Part shown: positions 1 to 8,610 of the stretch, piece after piece
Position numbering within the stretch: position 1 is the first letter of the stretch
How the letters are laid out: each line of letters opens with the position of its first letter
Origin: Bacteroidales bacterium
GTDB lineage: Bacteria > Bacteroidota > Bacteroidia > Bacteroidales > Marinilabiliaceae
Reading direction: 5' to 3'
DNA: 64,000 nt
Assembly (NCBI GenBank): GCA_015061285.1
Contig: SUWW01000005.1
Coordinates: 141,072 to 205,071, forward strand
Position numbers and translations under genes: made by a program
The notes under the pieces: model-generated
The model's input: only the letters and a program-made list of their open reading frames with translations
The model's database searches: none
What the model was told of the DNA's origin: nothing

Positions 1-378
1 TATGCCAGCTTCACTCAGGCGGCCAACTATATCTTGCAAGAAATCGAAGTGGCGCACAGTGTCCCAGCCGGCATTCGAGGTTATGGCGTCGGGAGCGTCG
101 GGCACGAGCGTAACCTGCGTAGGTTTCACGCTTATAACCAACTCCATAAACTTATCCGATGGGTAACCCTCTATATTGAACTCGGTGGTCACCACAGGTC
201 GAAGATCGACCACATCGGCATAGCGAATGTGGCGTTCGTCTGGGCGCGGGTGAACGGTGATGCCATCAGCGCCAAAGGCTTGTATGTCTTGAGCAGCTTT
301 TACGACATTGGGCACATTGCCACCGCGAGCATTTCTGATTGTAGCGATTTTGTTGATGTTTACACTTAGCTTAGTCAT
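1..378 (-). CDS. pdxJ: Pyridoxine 5'-phosphate synthase, N-terminal part (cut by window edge)
   Basis: PdxJ condenses 1-deoxy-xylulose 5-phosphate with 3-amino-2-oxopropyl phosphate to make pyridoxine 5'-phosphate, the last ring-forming step of DXP-dependent vitamin B6 synthesis in the cytoplasm. Reading the reverse strand from the ATG at 378 gives 126 codons with no stop. It begins [20 protein letters not shown] and contains [10 protein letters not shown] and [12 protein letters not shown], segments characteristic of PdxJ (TIM barrel, phosphate and substrate contacts). The C-terminal half lies beyond base 1. The gene is divergent from the ACT-domain gene, with about 170 bases between them; no clear promoter box for pdxJ was seen there. 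The plus-strand open frame over the same bases is its shadow. Identification is firm; completeness cannot be judged. Confidence 0.93.
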   Translation of the reverse strand, partial: MTKLSVNINKIATIRNARGGNVPNVVKAAQDIQAFGADGITVHPRPDERHIRYADVVDLRPVVTTEFNIEGYPSDKFMELVISVKPTQVTLVPDAPDAITSNAGWDTVRHFDFLQDIVGRLSEAGI

Positions 379-500
379 CTGTTATTAGTTTTTCCTAATT
401 TATGTGGGAGAGTCAGCGTCGATAGTGTTCTGTAGCTCTGTTATTCTCTGTAAGAAAGCCCTTTTCGTGCGTATGTCTTATTTTCCACTACAAATTAGTG

Positions 501-508
501 TAATTTTG
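501..508 (+). promoter_or_regulatory. Bacteroidetes -7 box (TAATTTTG) upstream of the ACT gene
   Basis: TAATTTTG fits the Bacteroidetes sigma-ABfr -7 consensus TAnnTTTG and lies 44 bases before the ATG at 553. No convincing TTTG element is seen 17-23 bases upstream. It argues against the GTG at 511, which would start immediately after the box. Confidence 0.5.
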
Positions 509-552
509 CGGTGCAAATATATTTCTTTTGTTATTACAAAGACTCAAATAAC

Positions 553-873
553 ATGCAACAGCAAGTAATAATCGACGAGGCTGAAACTACGGTAGTCAAT
601 ATACATTTGAATAGTGCAGACTTCCAGCTTACGCGCATAGTTAATGTGCTTGAAGACAATGGAGCTCGCATCAAAAATATTAATGTTGTGACGCATAGCG
701 ACGTAGATACCGACATTACAATATACCTATCAGTGGAAAGTGCGGAAGCCATTTCGCAAGCTCTCGACCGTTATGGATATGAAGCCTCGGTTGTAGCGCC
801 TGCATCTTCTCCCGACAATCCGTCGACCATCAAGCGTAACTACGATGCTTTGATGAATTTTTTGAATGTATAA
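553..873 (+). CDS. Small ACT-domain protein (resembles the C-terminal domain of a CBS-ACT protein)
   Basis: A 106-residue protein, probably one ACT-like regulatory fold. Residues about 10-85 show alternating strands and helices (FQLTRIVNVLEDNGARIKN, then ITIYLSVE and the helix ISQALDRYGY). From memory of the families, Bacteroidetes often carry a roughly 220-residue protein near pdxJ with two CBS motifs followed by a C-terminal ACT-like domain ending in a short helical tail. This protein matches only that last part, including a tail NYDALMNFLNV. No CBS motifs are present upstream. I chose the ATG at 553 because the GTG at 511 abuts the promoter box and adds a sequence unlike the family. It lies 21 bases before metF and is probably co-transcribed. 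Ligand unknown. Confidence 0.6.
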   Translation: MQQQVIIDEAETTVVNIHLNSADFQLTRIVNVLEDNGARIKNINVVTHSDVDTDITIYLSVESAEAISQALDRYGYEASVVAPASSPDNPSTIKRNYDALMNFLNV

Positions 874-894
874 TACCTTAATTATAAAAATTCT

Positions 895-1842
895 ATGTCA
901 GTTGCCGAGATTCTACGCTCACGCACCCAAACTGGTTTTTCGATAGAAATACTTCCTCCAATAAAGGGCAATAGTCTTCAACGAACCATTGAGAATATAG
1001 ACGAGTTGAAAGATTTTGGTCCACTATTCATAAATATCACTACACATCATTCAGAGCCAGTATACGTGCCTACCAACGATGGCAATCTGAGGAAGATTTT
1101 TGTTCGCAAACGCCCTGGTACAGTGGCAGTTGCTGCTGCTATACAGAATCACTATGGCATACCTACGGTGCCTCATATTTTGTGCAATGGCTTCACCCGT
1201 AATGAAACAGAATATGTGCTCATCGATCTCAATTTCCTTGGCATTCACGACATTTTTGTGCTTCGTGGCGATGCCGATAAAGAGGTGATGGTGCCTGTTA
1301 GCGATTGCCATTTGCATGCTACTGACCTTATAGGTCAGATAAACGACATAAACAATGGTCGTTTCCTCGATGGCACGCTCAACGAACCTCTCACTACAAA
1401 ATTCTCGTTTGGAGTGGCTGGTTATCCAGAAAAGCATGCCGAAGCTCCTAATATGGAGACTGATATAAAATATCTAAAAGCCAAGGTAGACGCTGGCGCC
1501 GAGTATGTTATTACGCAACTTTTCTACGACAATAGTAGATATTTCGATTTTGTGAAGCGTTGTCGCGAAGCGGGCATAACAATACCTATCATACCAGGTC
1601 TAAAGCCAATCAAAAAGGCTCGCCAACTCAACGTATTGCCACGTGTGTTTGGTTGCAATATGCCACAAGATTTGGTGAATGCCATCGAAAAATGCAAAGA
1701 CGATAAGGCTGTTCAACAAGTTGGTATAGAATGGCTCACACAGCAGGTGCGAGAACTCAAAGCCGCTGGCGTTCCCGATGTTCATTTCTATACGCTTGCT
1801 GCTGTCGATTCGGTGAAAGCGGTGCTTAAGAGTTGTTTCTGA
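895..1842 (+). CDS. metF: 5,10-methylenetetrahydrofolate reductase
   Basis: MetF is a cytoplasmic flavoprotein that reduces 5,10-methylene-THF to 5-methyl-THF, the methyl donor for methionine synthesis. The 315-residue length is close to the bacterial norm (about 290-320). Visible family signatures are GFSIEILPP near the N-terminus (holding the catalytic Glu of the FEFFPP-type motif), FVLRGDAD (the LRGD flavin/folate motif), GVAGYPEKHAEAP and YVITQLFYD. The start ATG follows the ACT gene by 21 bases, so the two are likely one transcript. No SAM riboswitch-like structure is visible in the short upstream gap, and no methionine-synthase gene is in the window. Function is assigned with high confidence. 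Confidence 0.96.
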   Translation: MSVAEILRSRTQTGFSIEILPPIKGNSLQRTIENIDELKDFGPLFINITTHHSEPVYVPTNDGNLRKIFVRKRPGTVAVAAAIQNHYGIPTVPHILCNGFTRNETEYVLIDLNFLGIHDIFVLRGDADKEVMVPVSDCHLHATDLIGQINDINNGRFLDGTLNEPLTTKFSFGVAGYPEKHAEAPNMETDIKYLKAKVDAGAEYVITQLFYDNSRYFDFVKRCREAGITIPIIPGLKPIKKARQLNVLPRVFGCNMPQDLVNAIEKCKDDKAVQQVGIEWLTQQVRELKAAGVPDVHFYTLAAVDSVKAVLKSCF

Positions 1843-1895
1843 AAATTTATTGTGTGAATATTTATCAATTAACATAGCTACTATACGCCTCAAAT

Positions 1896-3980
1896 ATGAA
1901 AGTTTTTTTATCACTTATTACACTTTGTGTTGTTGCATTGCAACCTCTCAGAGCCGATGTGGGCATGTGGATTCCATCGCTCATTGGCAAGAATATCAAC
2001 GAAATGCAGCGTCTTGGTCTGAAACTATCGGCCGAGGATATTTATAGTATCAACCACGAATCGCTCAAAGATGCAGTAGTGATATTCGGTGGCGGTTGCA
2101 CTGGCGAAATTGTCAGCGAAGATGGCCTCTTGCTCACCAATCATCACTGCGGTTTCGACTACATACAGTCGCATAGCTCGGTTGAACATAACTATCTTGC
2201 TAATGGTTTTTGGGCTATGACTCGCGCTGACGAATTGCCAAACAAAGATTTGAGCATCTACTTGCTTAATTATATTGAAGATGTCACCGATAGCATTTTG
2301 ATTGGCACCGACACCATCGCGTCGGCCGAGCGCTACAAAGAGGTGATAACAGAGCGAAGAAACGACCTTGTGAAACGCCACAGCGACGACAAATTTCAGA
2401 AGGCCGAAGTGGAAGAATTCTATGGCGGCAATCAGTATTTGCTCTTTGTGTATACCGAATTTCGCGACGTGCGTCTCGTAGGTGCGCCTCCCTCAGAGAT
2501 TGGCAAATTTGGTGGCGACACCGACAACTGGGTTTGGCCGCGTCACACAGGCGACTTCTCCATTTTTCGTATATATGCCGATAAGGATAACAACCCAGCA
2601 GAATATGCAGCCGACAACGTCCCTTATCATCCTAAAAAACATCTTACCATAAGCACTAAAGGCGTCCAAGAAGGCGATTTTGCTATGGTTTTGGGCTATC
2701 CAGGCTCTACCAATCTCTATGCGCCTTCGTGCGACATTGAAGATGTGCAGAATAGCTACAACCCACAAATGGTGGAGATTCGCACGGCTAAACTCGAGGT
2801 TATGAACCGTCATCAGGCTAAGAGTGAGAAGGTTAATATTCAGTATGCAGCTAAAAATGCTCACACTTCCAATGCGTGGAAGAAATGGCAAGGCGAAGTG
2901 AAAGGCCTCAAAAAGACCGACGCGCTGCAGAAGAAACGCGCGTTTGAAACCGAACTCCGCCACAAGAGCGCTATCTGCGATACGCTTCTGAATGAATATG
3001 AAAAATATTATCAAGCGAGCAACACCAGCGAGACAAATGTCGTATGGGGTTACTGGAGCGAAATAGTTCGCCGTGGTGGCGTAGAAATTCTCGAGGCGCC
3101 CTACGAATATTGGGGAAGCGACGAGAGCAAAGCTGTCAAACCCGAAGTGTCGTTGAAGGATTTCGACTACAATCTTTCGGTAGAGATGGCAGGCGAAGTG
3201 TGGAATGTATATTGCAAGAATATTGCACGTAAATATTGGCCTGCAAGTATGCTAAAATGGAAAGGCACACCTCAAGAATATATGCGCAAGATGTATCAGA
3301 AGAGTGCTTTCACTGACAGCTTGAAAATGGCAAAGTTGCTAAACAGCAAAAACTGGCAAAAAAAGTTGCGCAACGACCCCGCATATAAGTTTGTAGATGA
3401 GATGTTTGCCGTTCGTGATGCACTTCGAGAAGACATTCGCAAGGTGGAGCGCCCAGCCGTTATCAACAACTTTGAGCGTAAATATATCAAAGCTATGCGC
3501 GAGGCTTATCCCGATAGCATATTCCCAGCCGATGCCAACTTCACCATGCGCATATCGTATGGAAATGTGGCAGGCTACGAAGCCGACGATGCTGTGCGCT
3601 ATAACTATTACACCACACTCGATGGCATAATAGAGAAAAACCGCACGGGCAACCCCGATTATACCATTCCGCAACGTCTCCTCGACCTTTACAAACAGAA
3701 GGCCTTCGCACCATACGCCGACTCAAAAGATGGCAAGCTACATACGGCTTTTGTAAGTACGTGCCACACCACAGGCGGCAACAGCGGTAGCCCAGTGCTT
3801 AATGCCCAAGGCGAACTCATAGGACTTAACTTCGACCGTGCGTGGAATGGCGTGATGAGCGATATGAGCTACGATGCAAGCATCTGCCGCAACATTACGC
3901 TCGATATTCGTTATTTGCTTTTCATAGTTGATAAATACGCTGGAGCAAGCAACCTTATCGACGAGATGCTGAAGAGATAA
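1896..3980 (+). CDS. S46-family dipeptidyl peptidase, DPP11-like (Asp/Glu preference predicted)
   Basis: An exported serine exopeptidase that removes dipeptides from the N-termini of oligopeptides in the periplasm, a nutrition pathway of peptide-using Bacteroidetes. It has 694 residues, the usual family length, with a signal peptide (MKVFLSLITLCVVALQPLRA). The probable catalytic triad is His84 (TNHHCGF), Asp220 (RHTGDFS) and Ser630 (GGNSGSP). In Porphyromonas gingivalis enzymes the residue 18 positions after the catalytic Ser sets specificity: Arg673 in DPP11 (acidic P1) and Gly in DPP7. Here that residue is Arg648 (GLNFDRAW), so a DPP11-like acidic preference is inferred. The gene is 53 bases after metF and followed by a strong hairpin. 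The family call is firm; specificity is inference from one key residue. Confidence 0.93.
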   Translation: MKVFLSLITLCVVALQPLRADVGMWIPSLIGKNINEMQRLGLKLSAEDIYSINHESLKDAVVIFGGGCTGEIVSEDGLLLTNHHCGFDYIQSHSSVEHNYLANGFWAMTRADELPNKDLSIYLLNYIEDVTDSILIGTDTIASAERYKEVITERRNDLVKRHSDDKFQKAEVEEFYGGNQYLLFVYTEFRDVRLVGAPPSEIGKFGGDTDNWVWPRHTGDFSIFRIYADKDNNPAEYAADNVPYHPKKHLTISTKGVQEGDFAMVLGYPGSTNLYAPSCDIEDVQNSYNPQMVEIRTAKLEVMNRHQAKSEKVNIQYAAKNAHTSNAWKKWQGEVKGLKKTDALQKKRAFETELRHKSAICDTLLNEYEKYYQASNTSETNVVWGYWSEIVRRGGVEILEAPYEYWGSDESKAVKPEVSLKDFDYNLSVEMAGEVWNVYCKNIARKYWPASMLKWKGTPQEYMRKMYQKSAFTDSLKMAKLLNSKNWQKKLRNDPAYKFVDEMFAVRDALREDIRKVERPAVINNFERKYIKAMREAYPDSIFPADANFTMRISYGNVAGYEADDAVRYNYYTTLDGIIEKNRTGNPDYTIPQRLLDLYKQKAFAPYADSKDGKLHTAFVSTCHTTGGNSGSPVLNAQGELIGLNFDRAWNGVMSDMSYDASICRNITLDIRYLLFIVDKYAGASNLIDEMLKR

Positions 3981-4008
3981 TAATTTGGAACAGAAAACAA
4001 CGATGGTG

Positions 4009-4044
4009 AAAAGCACGAAAATCTCAAAAAGATTTCGTGCTTTT
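4009..4044 (+). terminator. Intrinsic terminator after the S46 peptidase
   Basis: An inverted repeat of about 13 bases (AAAAGCACGAAA on the left, TTTCGTGCTTTT on the right, one bulged A) ends in a T-run, 28 bases after the peptidase stop. It closes the ACT-metF-peptidase unit. The remainder of the 299-base gap to rplU holds only the promoter listed next. Confidence 0.75.
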
Positions 4045-4161
4045 CGTGGTTGAAAGGAATAGAAAAAATCGGCGAAAACATGTCGCTGCTCCATAGCAAT
4101 GGTGAGCAAATATCAACCGATTCATTTAACCATAGTTATGATTCGAGCGGCAAGAAATTAG

Positions 4162-4192
4162 TTTGCATAGAAATATTTATTGTGTAATTTCG
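4162..4192 (+). promoter_or_regulatory. Probable promoter of rplU-rpmA
   Basis: TTTG at 4162-4165, a 19-base spacer and TAATTTCG at 4185-4192 (one mismatch to TAnnTTTG). It is 87 bases before rplU, leaving a long leader in which ribosomal-protein autoregulation could act, though no recognisable structure was identified. Confidence 0.5.
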
Positions 4193-4279
4193 CGCCCGAA
4201 AAATCTGTATGGCTCGACAAAGAGGTAAGCTGAATAGGCACCCGCCTGCAGATATAACTCAAAATAGTTATAATAAACA

Positions 4280-4591
4280 ATGTACGCTATTGTAGAAATT
4301 GCGGGACAGCAATTCAAAGTCCAGAAGGACAACAAAATTTTCGTTCATCGTTTGGCACAAAACGAAGGTGACAACGTAGAATTCGACAAGGTACTCCTCA
4401 TCGACAACGATGGTGCAGTAAAGATTGGTGCACCAACCGTAAGCGGAGCAAAAGTATCGGCAAAAGTATTGTCGCACGTGAAAGGTGATAAGATCATCGT
4501 ACTTCACAAGAAACGCCGCAAAGGCTATGAGAAGAAGAATGGTCACCGTCAGTGCTTCACTCAGATTCAAATTGAAAGTATTATTGGTTAA
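4280..4591 (+). CDS. rplU: 50S ribosomal protein L21
   Basis: L21 is a primary 23S rRNA-binding protein of the large subunit. The 103-residue length is standard. It begins [17 protein letters not shown], ends with the basic tail [16 protein letters not shown] followed by [11 protein letters not shown], and contains the family segment [15 protein letters not shown]. It is paired with rpmA 22 bases downstream, the near-universal L21-L27 operon order in bacteria. Start ATG at 4280 fits the family start exactly. Confidence 0.98.
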   Translation: MYAIVEIAGQQFKVQKDNKIFVHRLAQNEGDNVEFDKVLLIDNDGAVKIGAPTVSGAKVSAKVLSHVKGDKIIVLHKKRRKGYEKKNGHRQCFTQIQIESIIG

Positions 4592-4613
4592 CCTTCTAAA
4601 AAAGTAAAGCAAG

Positions 4614-4871
4614 ATGGCACATAAGAAAGGTGTCGGCAGTTCTAAGAACGGTCGTGAATCAGAAAGCAAACGTCTTGGTCTCAAAGTTTTTGGTGGCCAA
4701 TTTGCAAAAGCAGGTAACATCATCGTACGTCAACGTGGTACACAACACCACCCAGGCGAGAACGTAGGTATGGGCAAAGACCACACCTTGTTTGCTCTCG
4801 TTGATGGAACGGTTCAATTCACTAAGAAACAAGAGAATCGCTCTTACGTATCAGTTATCCCTGCTGAGTAA
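4614..4871 (+). CDS. rpmA: 50S ribosomal protein L27
   Basis: L27 lies near the peptidyl-transferase centre, its N-terminal tail reaching toward the P-site tRNA. The 85-residue protein begins [18 protein letters not shown], the normal mature-type N-terminus, so no protease-cleaved N-terminal extension (as found in Firmicutes) is present. The motif [20 protein letters not shown] is typical. It is co-transcribed with rplU and followed by a strong intrinsic terminator. Confidence 0.98.
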   Translation: MAHKKGVGSSKNGRESESKRLGLKVFGGQFAKAGNIIVRQRGTQHHPGENVGMGKDHTLFALVDGTVQFTKKQENRSYVSVIPAE

Positions 4872-4918
4872 GCGAAGCTTAATGTACCATATCCGATAGA
4901 TATGGCGCATAGAATTAC

Positions 4919-4970
4919 AACTCCCGTTGTGTAGCTCCACTCTCGGAGGCGCAAGCGGGAGTTTCTTTAT
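4919..4970 (+). terminator. Intrinsic terminator after rpmA
   Basis: AACTCCCGTTG (4919-4929) pairs with CAAGCGGGAGTT (4952-4963), with a secondary small stem in the loop, and is followed by a T-rich run. It separates rplU-rpmA from serS. Confidence 0.8.
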
Positions 4971-4995
4971 TTACAACCGATAATTACACAATCGT

Positions 4996-6267
4996 ATGTT
5001 AACTCTTAAGCTCATTCAAGAGCAAACTCAATATGTTATCGATCGTTTGGCAGTAAAATGTTTCGATGCCAAAGAGATAGTAGCAAAAATTATAGAGCTC
5101 GACAATAAACGCAAAGCTACGCAAGTAGAAGTCGAGACGGCGCAGAAAGAGATGAACGAAATTTCTCGTTCTGTAGGTCAGCTGATGAAGAATGGCCAAA
5201 AAGAGGAAGCTGAGAAAGCTAAGCAGAAGACCAGCGAACTCAAGCAAACCATCAAAGACCTCGATACCAAACGTACCGACATTGAAGCTGAACTTCAGAA
5301 TCAACTCGTGTTGCTTCCTAATATTCCTTATGAGGATGTCCCAGTAGGTAAGACGGCTGAAGACAACGAAGTTGTGAAGATGGGTAACGAGATACCTACT
5401 CTTCCCGAAGATGCGCTTCCACACTGGGAACTTGCAAAGAAATACAACATCATCGATTTTGAGCTTGGTGTGAAGATTTCGGGCGCAGGTTTCCCTGTAT
5501 ACATAGGCAAAGGCGCCCGTTTGCAGCGTGCCCTCATCAACTTCTTCCTCGATGAAGCTCGTAAGGCAGGCTATACCGAGATTATGCCTCCTACTGTTGT
5601 AAACCAAGCTTCTGGCTTTGGCACAGGTCAACTTCCCGACAAGGAAGGCCAGATGTATCACTGCGATTTGGACGATTTGTATCTCATACCTACAGCCGAA
5701 GTGCCTGTTACCAACATCTATCGCGATGTGATTCTCGATGAGAAGGATCTTCCTATTAAGAATTGTGCATATACACAATGCTTCCGTCGCGAGGCAGGTT
5801 CGTATGGTAAAGATGTTCGTGGCTTGAATCGTTTGCACGAGTTCTCGAAAATCGAGATCGTACGTATCGACACGCCTGAGCACTCTAAAGAGAGCCACAA
5901 AGAGATGCTTGCTCACGTAGAGAGCCTCGTTCAGAAGTTGGAACTCCCATACCGCATTCTCCACCTCTGTGGCGGCGATATGAGTTTTACCGCTGCTACA
6001 TGCTACGACTTCGAAGTGTTCTCGGCAGCGCAAAAACGTTGGTTGGAAGTTTCTTCGGTATCGAACTTCGACTCATATCAGGCAAACCGCTTGAAATGTC
6101 GCTACCGCTCAGCCGACAAGAAGCCTCAGCTCTGCCACACATTGAATGGCTCGGCTCTTGCTCTTCCACGTATCGTAGCTGCTATACTCGAAAATGGTCA
6201 AACAGAAAACGGCATACGTATGCCTAAAGTGCTTGTACCTTACTTAGGTTTCGAGTATATCGACTAA
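4996..6267 (+). CDS. serS: Seryl-tRNA synthetase
   Basis: A class II aminoacyl-tRNA synthetase that charges tRNA-Ser (and tRNA-Sec where present). The 423-residue length is standard. Residues about 30-110 form the long charged antiparallel coiled-coil arm that binds the tRNA variable loop (KNGQKEEAEKAKQKTSELKQ). The catalytic domain carries LIPTAEVPVTN, motif 2 CFRREAGSYGKDVRGL and motif 3 NGSALALPRIVAAILENGQ. A 344-residue antisense frame over this gene is a shadow. A terminator hairpin follows within 30 bases. Confidence 0.98.
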   Translation: MLTLKLIQEQTQYVIDRLAVKCFDAKEIVAKIIELDNKRKATQVEVETAQKEMNEISRSVGQLMKNGQKEEAEKAKQKTSELKQTIKDLDTKRTDIEAELQNQLVLLPNIPYEDVPVGKTAEDNEVVKMGNEIPTLPEDALPHWELAKKYNIIDFELGVKISGAGFPVYIGKGARLQRALINFFLDEARKAGYTEIMPPTVVNQASGFGTGQLPDKEGQMYHCDLDDLYLIPTAEVPVTNIYRDVILDEKDLPIKNCAYTQCFRREAGSYGKDVRGLNRLHEFSKIEIVRIDTPEHSKESHKEMLAHVESLVQKLELPYRILHLCGGDMSFTAATCYDFEVFSAAQKRWLEVSSVSNFDSYQANRLKCRYRSADKKPQLCHTLNGSALALPRIVAAILENGQTENGIRMPKVLVPYLGFEYID

Positions 6268-6294
6268 AAAATATTCATACGTAAACTATAATAC

Positions 6295-6340
6295 AAAGAG
6301 TTGAGAGTAAGCTTGTTATGAGCTACGCTCGACTCTTTTT
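6295..6340 (+). terminator. Intrinsic terminator after serS
   Basis: AAAGAGTTGAG (6295-6305) pairs with CTCGACTCTTTT (from 6328), followed by a T-run. It ends the serS transcript just before DUF4286. Confidence 0.75.
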
Positions 6341-6363
6341 ACATAAGTATACAAATAGTCTCT

Positions 6364-6669
6364 ATGTACTTATATAATACAACGTTTATAGTAGCAGATT
6401 CAGAAAATGCATGGTGGCGCGATTGGATGCATTGCATCTACGTGGCCACAATACACGATGTGGCGCCCAATGCTAATTTCGAAGCTTATGCTATCGACCA
6501 GCACGACAATGTTGGCTCAACAAACTATTCGTGTCAGTGGCGATGCGAGACGTTGCAAGATCTTGGCGCTGTTGATACGTATACGAAATCGTTGTGCAAA
6601 CGTATGATGGAGGCAAAAGGAGAATCGTGTCTTTTCTTCTCCACAATGATGAAACGAGTTGAGCTATGA
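6364..6669 (+). CDS. DUF4286 family protein
   Basis: A 101-residue cytoplasmic protein of unknown function. The opening MYLYNTTFIVADSENAWWRDW and its place directly before ruvC fit the Bacteroidetes family DUF4286, recognised from memory of that conserved pairing. No signal peptide, membrane segment or catalytic motif is visible; it is small, with several Trp and Cys residues. Its stop overlaps the ruvC start in ATGA, implying translational coupling. Co-expression with ruvC hints at a link to DNA repair or simply shared housekeeping control; no function is claimed. Confidence 0.8.
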   Translation: MYLYNTTFIVADSENAWWRDWMHCIYVATIHDVAPNANFEAYAIDQHDNVGSTNYSCQWRCETLQDLGAVDTYTKSLCKRMMEAKGESCLFFSTMMKRVEL

Positions 6670-7271
6670 AAGGTCGAATAATAGGTATCGACCCCGGCAC
6701 TAACGTTCTTGGATATGCCATACTACAAGTGGACGGCAAGAAGGCCGACGTTGTGGTTATGGGAGTGGTGGAGATGAAAGGTCAGACCGACCACTACACC
6801 AAACTCAAGCGCATACAAGAGAAGGTTACGTTCATCATGGACCAATACAAGCCTGACGTCTTGGCAATCGAAGCGCCATTCTTTGGTAAGAATGTGCAGA
6901 GTATGCTGAAACTTGGACGTGCGCAGGGCGTATGTATGGGCGTGGCTTGTGCGCACAACATACCTATTTTCGAATATGCACCGCTTCGCATAAAACAGTC
7001 GATAACCGGACAAGGTGCAGCTACGAAAGAGCATGTGGCCACCGTGCTGCAACACCTGTTACATTTCGACGACATACCTAAATATCTCGATGCTACGGAC
7101 GCTATGGCGGCTGCCTATTGCCATTTCATTCAAAGCCAAACGCCAGCAGCACTCTTGAATACGGCAAAAAGTAAAATTCCTACGAAAAGTAAATCGAGTC
7201 GGAAAGTTTCGAGCAAAGACGCATGGAGTAAGTTCATTGCCGAAAATCCAGACAGAATTTCTAAAAAATAA
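6666..7271 (+). CDS. ruvC: Holliday junction resolvase RuvC
   Basis: RuvC is the dimeric endonuclease that cuts Holliday junctions within the RuvAB complex. In this 201-residue protein the four acidic metal ligands are all visible: Asp9 (GIDPGTN), Glu69 (LAIEAPFF), Asp142 and Asp145 (LDATDAMAAAYCH). The C-terminus is longer than in Escherichia coli (about 173 residues) by a Lys/Ser-rich tail from about residue 165, which may add DNA contacts; such basic tails occur in Bacteroidetes. It overlaps DUF4286 by four bases and is three to twelve bases before queA, so the three are one operon. Confidence 0.97.
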   Translation: MKGRIIGIDPGTNVLGYAILQVDGKKADVVVMGVVEMKGQTDHYTKLKRIQEKVTFIMDQYKPDVLAIEAPFFGKNVQSMLKLGRAQGVCMGVACAHNIPIFEYAPLRIKQSITGQGAATKEHVATVLQHLLHFDDIPKYLDATDAMAAAYCHFIQSQTPAALLNTAKSKIPTKSKSSRKVSSKDAWSKFIAENPDRISKK

Positions 7272-7274
7272 TAT

Positions 7275-8489
7275 TTGCAGACCGTGAACGCTGAAAACTA
7301 TACATACGACCTTCCTGAAGAACGCATAGCTCGTTATCCGCTGCCAGAGCGCGATAGCTCTAAACTTCTTATATACAGAAATAGCGAAGTAGAAGAATCT
7401 GTATTTAGAAACATAGGACAATTTTTGCCTAAAGATGCTACACTCATCTTCAACGACACGAAGGTTATTCGCGCGCGTCTTAGATTTCAGAAGGAGACTG
7501 GCGCAACGATAGAGGTGTTCTGCCTTGAGCCTATCGAACCCGTTGATGTGGCTTTGGCTTTTGCTCAACACGAATCGACGGTTTGGAAGTGCATTGTAGG
7601 TAATTCAAAACGTTGGAAAGCTGGCGATTTGACGGCTGAGATTAACGCCGCAAATGGTGCAACAATTCTACACGTCACGCGTCTAAAGCAAGACGACCAA
7701 ACAAGCGAAATACGTTTCTCGTGGGACAACGCAAATCTCTCGTTTGCCGACATAATAGAGAGTTTGGGCGAGATACCTATTCCGCCATACCTAAACCGCA
7801 AGACGGAAGAGATTGATAAAGAGCGTTATCAGACGGTCTACTCTGAACACAAAGGCTCTGTGGCTGCCCCTACTGCAGGATTGCACTTCACCGACAAGAT
7901 TCTTGGTGAATTGAAATCTGGTGGCCATAAGTTGCTGAATGTCACGCTGCATGTGGGTGCAGGAACATTCAAGCCGATGAAGACCGATGAGGTGGAAGAG
8001 CATGTCATGCATACGGAGCACATTGTGGTTACACGCGATGTGATTACAAACTTGCGCGATAAAAATGAGCCGATTGTGGCTGTTGGTACAACCTCGGTGC
8101 GCACACTCGAATCGCTATATTGGCTCGGCGTGAAGTTGCTCGAGAAACAATCTATCGAAGGTGGGCTTATGCAGTGGGAAGCCTATAAACTGCCACAAAC
8201 ATACACATTGCAACAATCGATGCAAGCCCTTCTGCAATACTTGGACGACAATCAAACCGACCTTTTGCATAATCAGACGCAAGTAATGATTGTCCCAGGT
8301 TACGAACTGCGTGTCGTAGATGCCATAATTACGAATTTTCATCAGCCACACAGCACATTGCTATTGCTTGTAGCCGCTATTGTTGGCGACGATTGGCACA
8401 AAATATACGATTACGCGCTACAACACAACTTCCGTTTCCTCAGCTATGGCGATAGTTCCATACTCTATAGCAAGAGCTTGAGAAATTAG
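7275..8489 (+). CDS. queA: S-adenosylmethionine:tRNA ribosyltransferase-isomerase (long form)
   Basis: QueA transfers and isomerises the ribosyl group of SAM onto preQ1 in tRNA, giving epoxyqueuosine. Typical QueA signatures are present: YDLPEERIARYPLPERDSS, LIFNDTKVIRARL, SVAAPTAGLHFT, LHVGAGTFKPM and TNFHQPHSTLLLL. It has 404 residues, longer than the usual 340-350, with extra sequence between the N-terminal strands and the APTAGLHF motif and before the C-terminus; a second, longer QueA type is known in Bacteroidetes. There is no ATG: the start is either TTG at 7275 or GTG at 7284, both just after ruvC. Whether it acts on queuosine or is a diverged paralogue cannot be told from sequence alone. 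Confidence 0.88.
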   Translation: MQTVNAENYTYDLPEERIARYPLPERDSSKLLIYRNSEVEESVFRNIGQFLPKDATLIFNDTKVIRARLRFQKETGATIEVFCLEPIEPVDVALAFAQHESTVWKCIVGNSKRWKAGDLTAEINAANGATILHVTRLKQDDQTSEIRFSWDNANLSFADIIESLGEIPIPPYLNRKTEEIDKERYQTVYSEHKGSVAAPTAGLHFTDKILGELKSGGHKLLNVTLHVGAGTFKPMKTDEVEEHVMHTEHIVVTRDVITNLRDKNEPIVAVGTTSVRTLESLYWLGVKLLEKQSIEGGLMQWEAYKLPQTYTLQQSMQALLQYLDDNQTDLLHNQTQVMIVPGYELRVVDAIITNFHQPHSTLLLLVAAIVGDDWHKIYDYALQHNFRFLSYGDSSILYSKSLRN

Positions 8490-8583
8490 CGGAGGCGCAA
8501 TCGAAGCACATAGTGCACGAAGCCTAAATGGAGAAAGAGCCAACAATAAGCCCACACACAGCAACTTTTTATATAAAAAAAGT

Positions 8584-8591
8584 TAATTTTG
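8584..8591 (+). promoter_or_regulatory. -7 box (TAATTTTG) for the T9SS gene block
   Basis: TAATTTTG matches TAnnTTTG exactly and lies 19 bases before the ATG at 8611. The preceding sequence is A/T-rich without a clear TTTG element. Confidence 0.55.
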
Positions 8592-8610
8592 CAGTTCAAA
8601 CACATAATCA

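Noticed and set aside
34-369. Plus-strand 111-residue open frame
   Set aside because: Exact antisense of the pdxJ N-terminus, which has clear family motifs on the minus strand.
511-552. GTG start giving a 14-residue longer ACT protein
   Set aside because: The start abuts the TAATTTTG promoter box and the added residues are unlike the rest of the protein.
4193-4279. Structured RNA or tRNA in the rplU leader
   Set aside because: No cloverleaf or known riboswitch core found; only an A/T-rich leader is seen.
4999-6033. 344-residue minus-strand frame
   Set aside because: Lies wholly antisense to serS; Cys/Phe/Leu-rich composition typical of a shadow frame.
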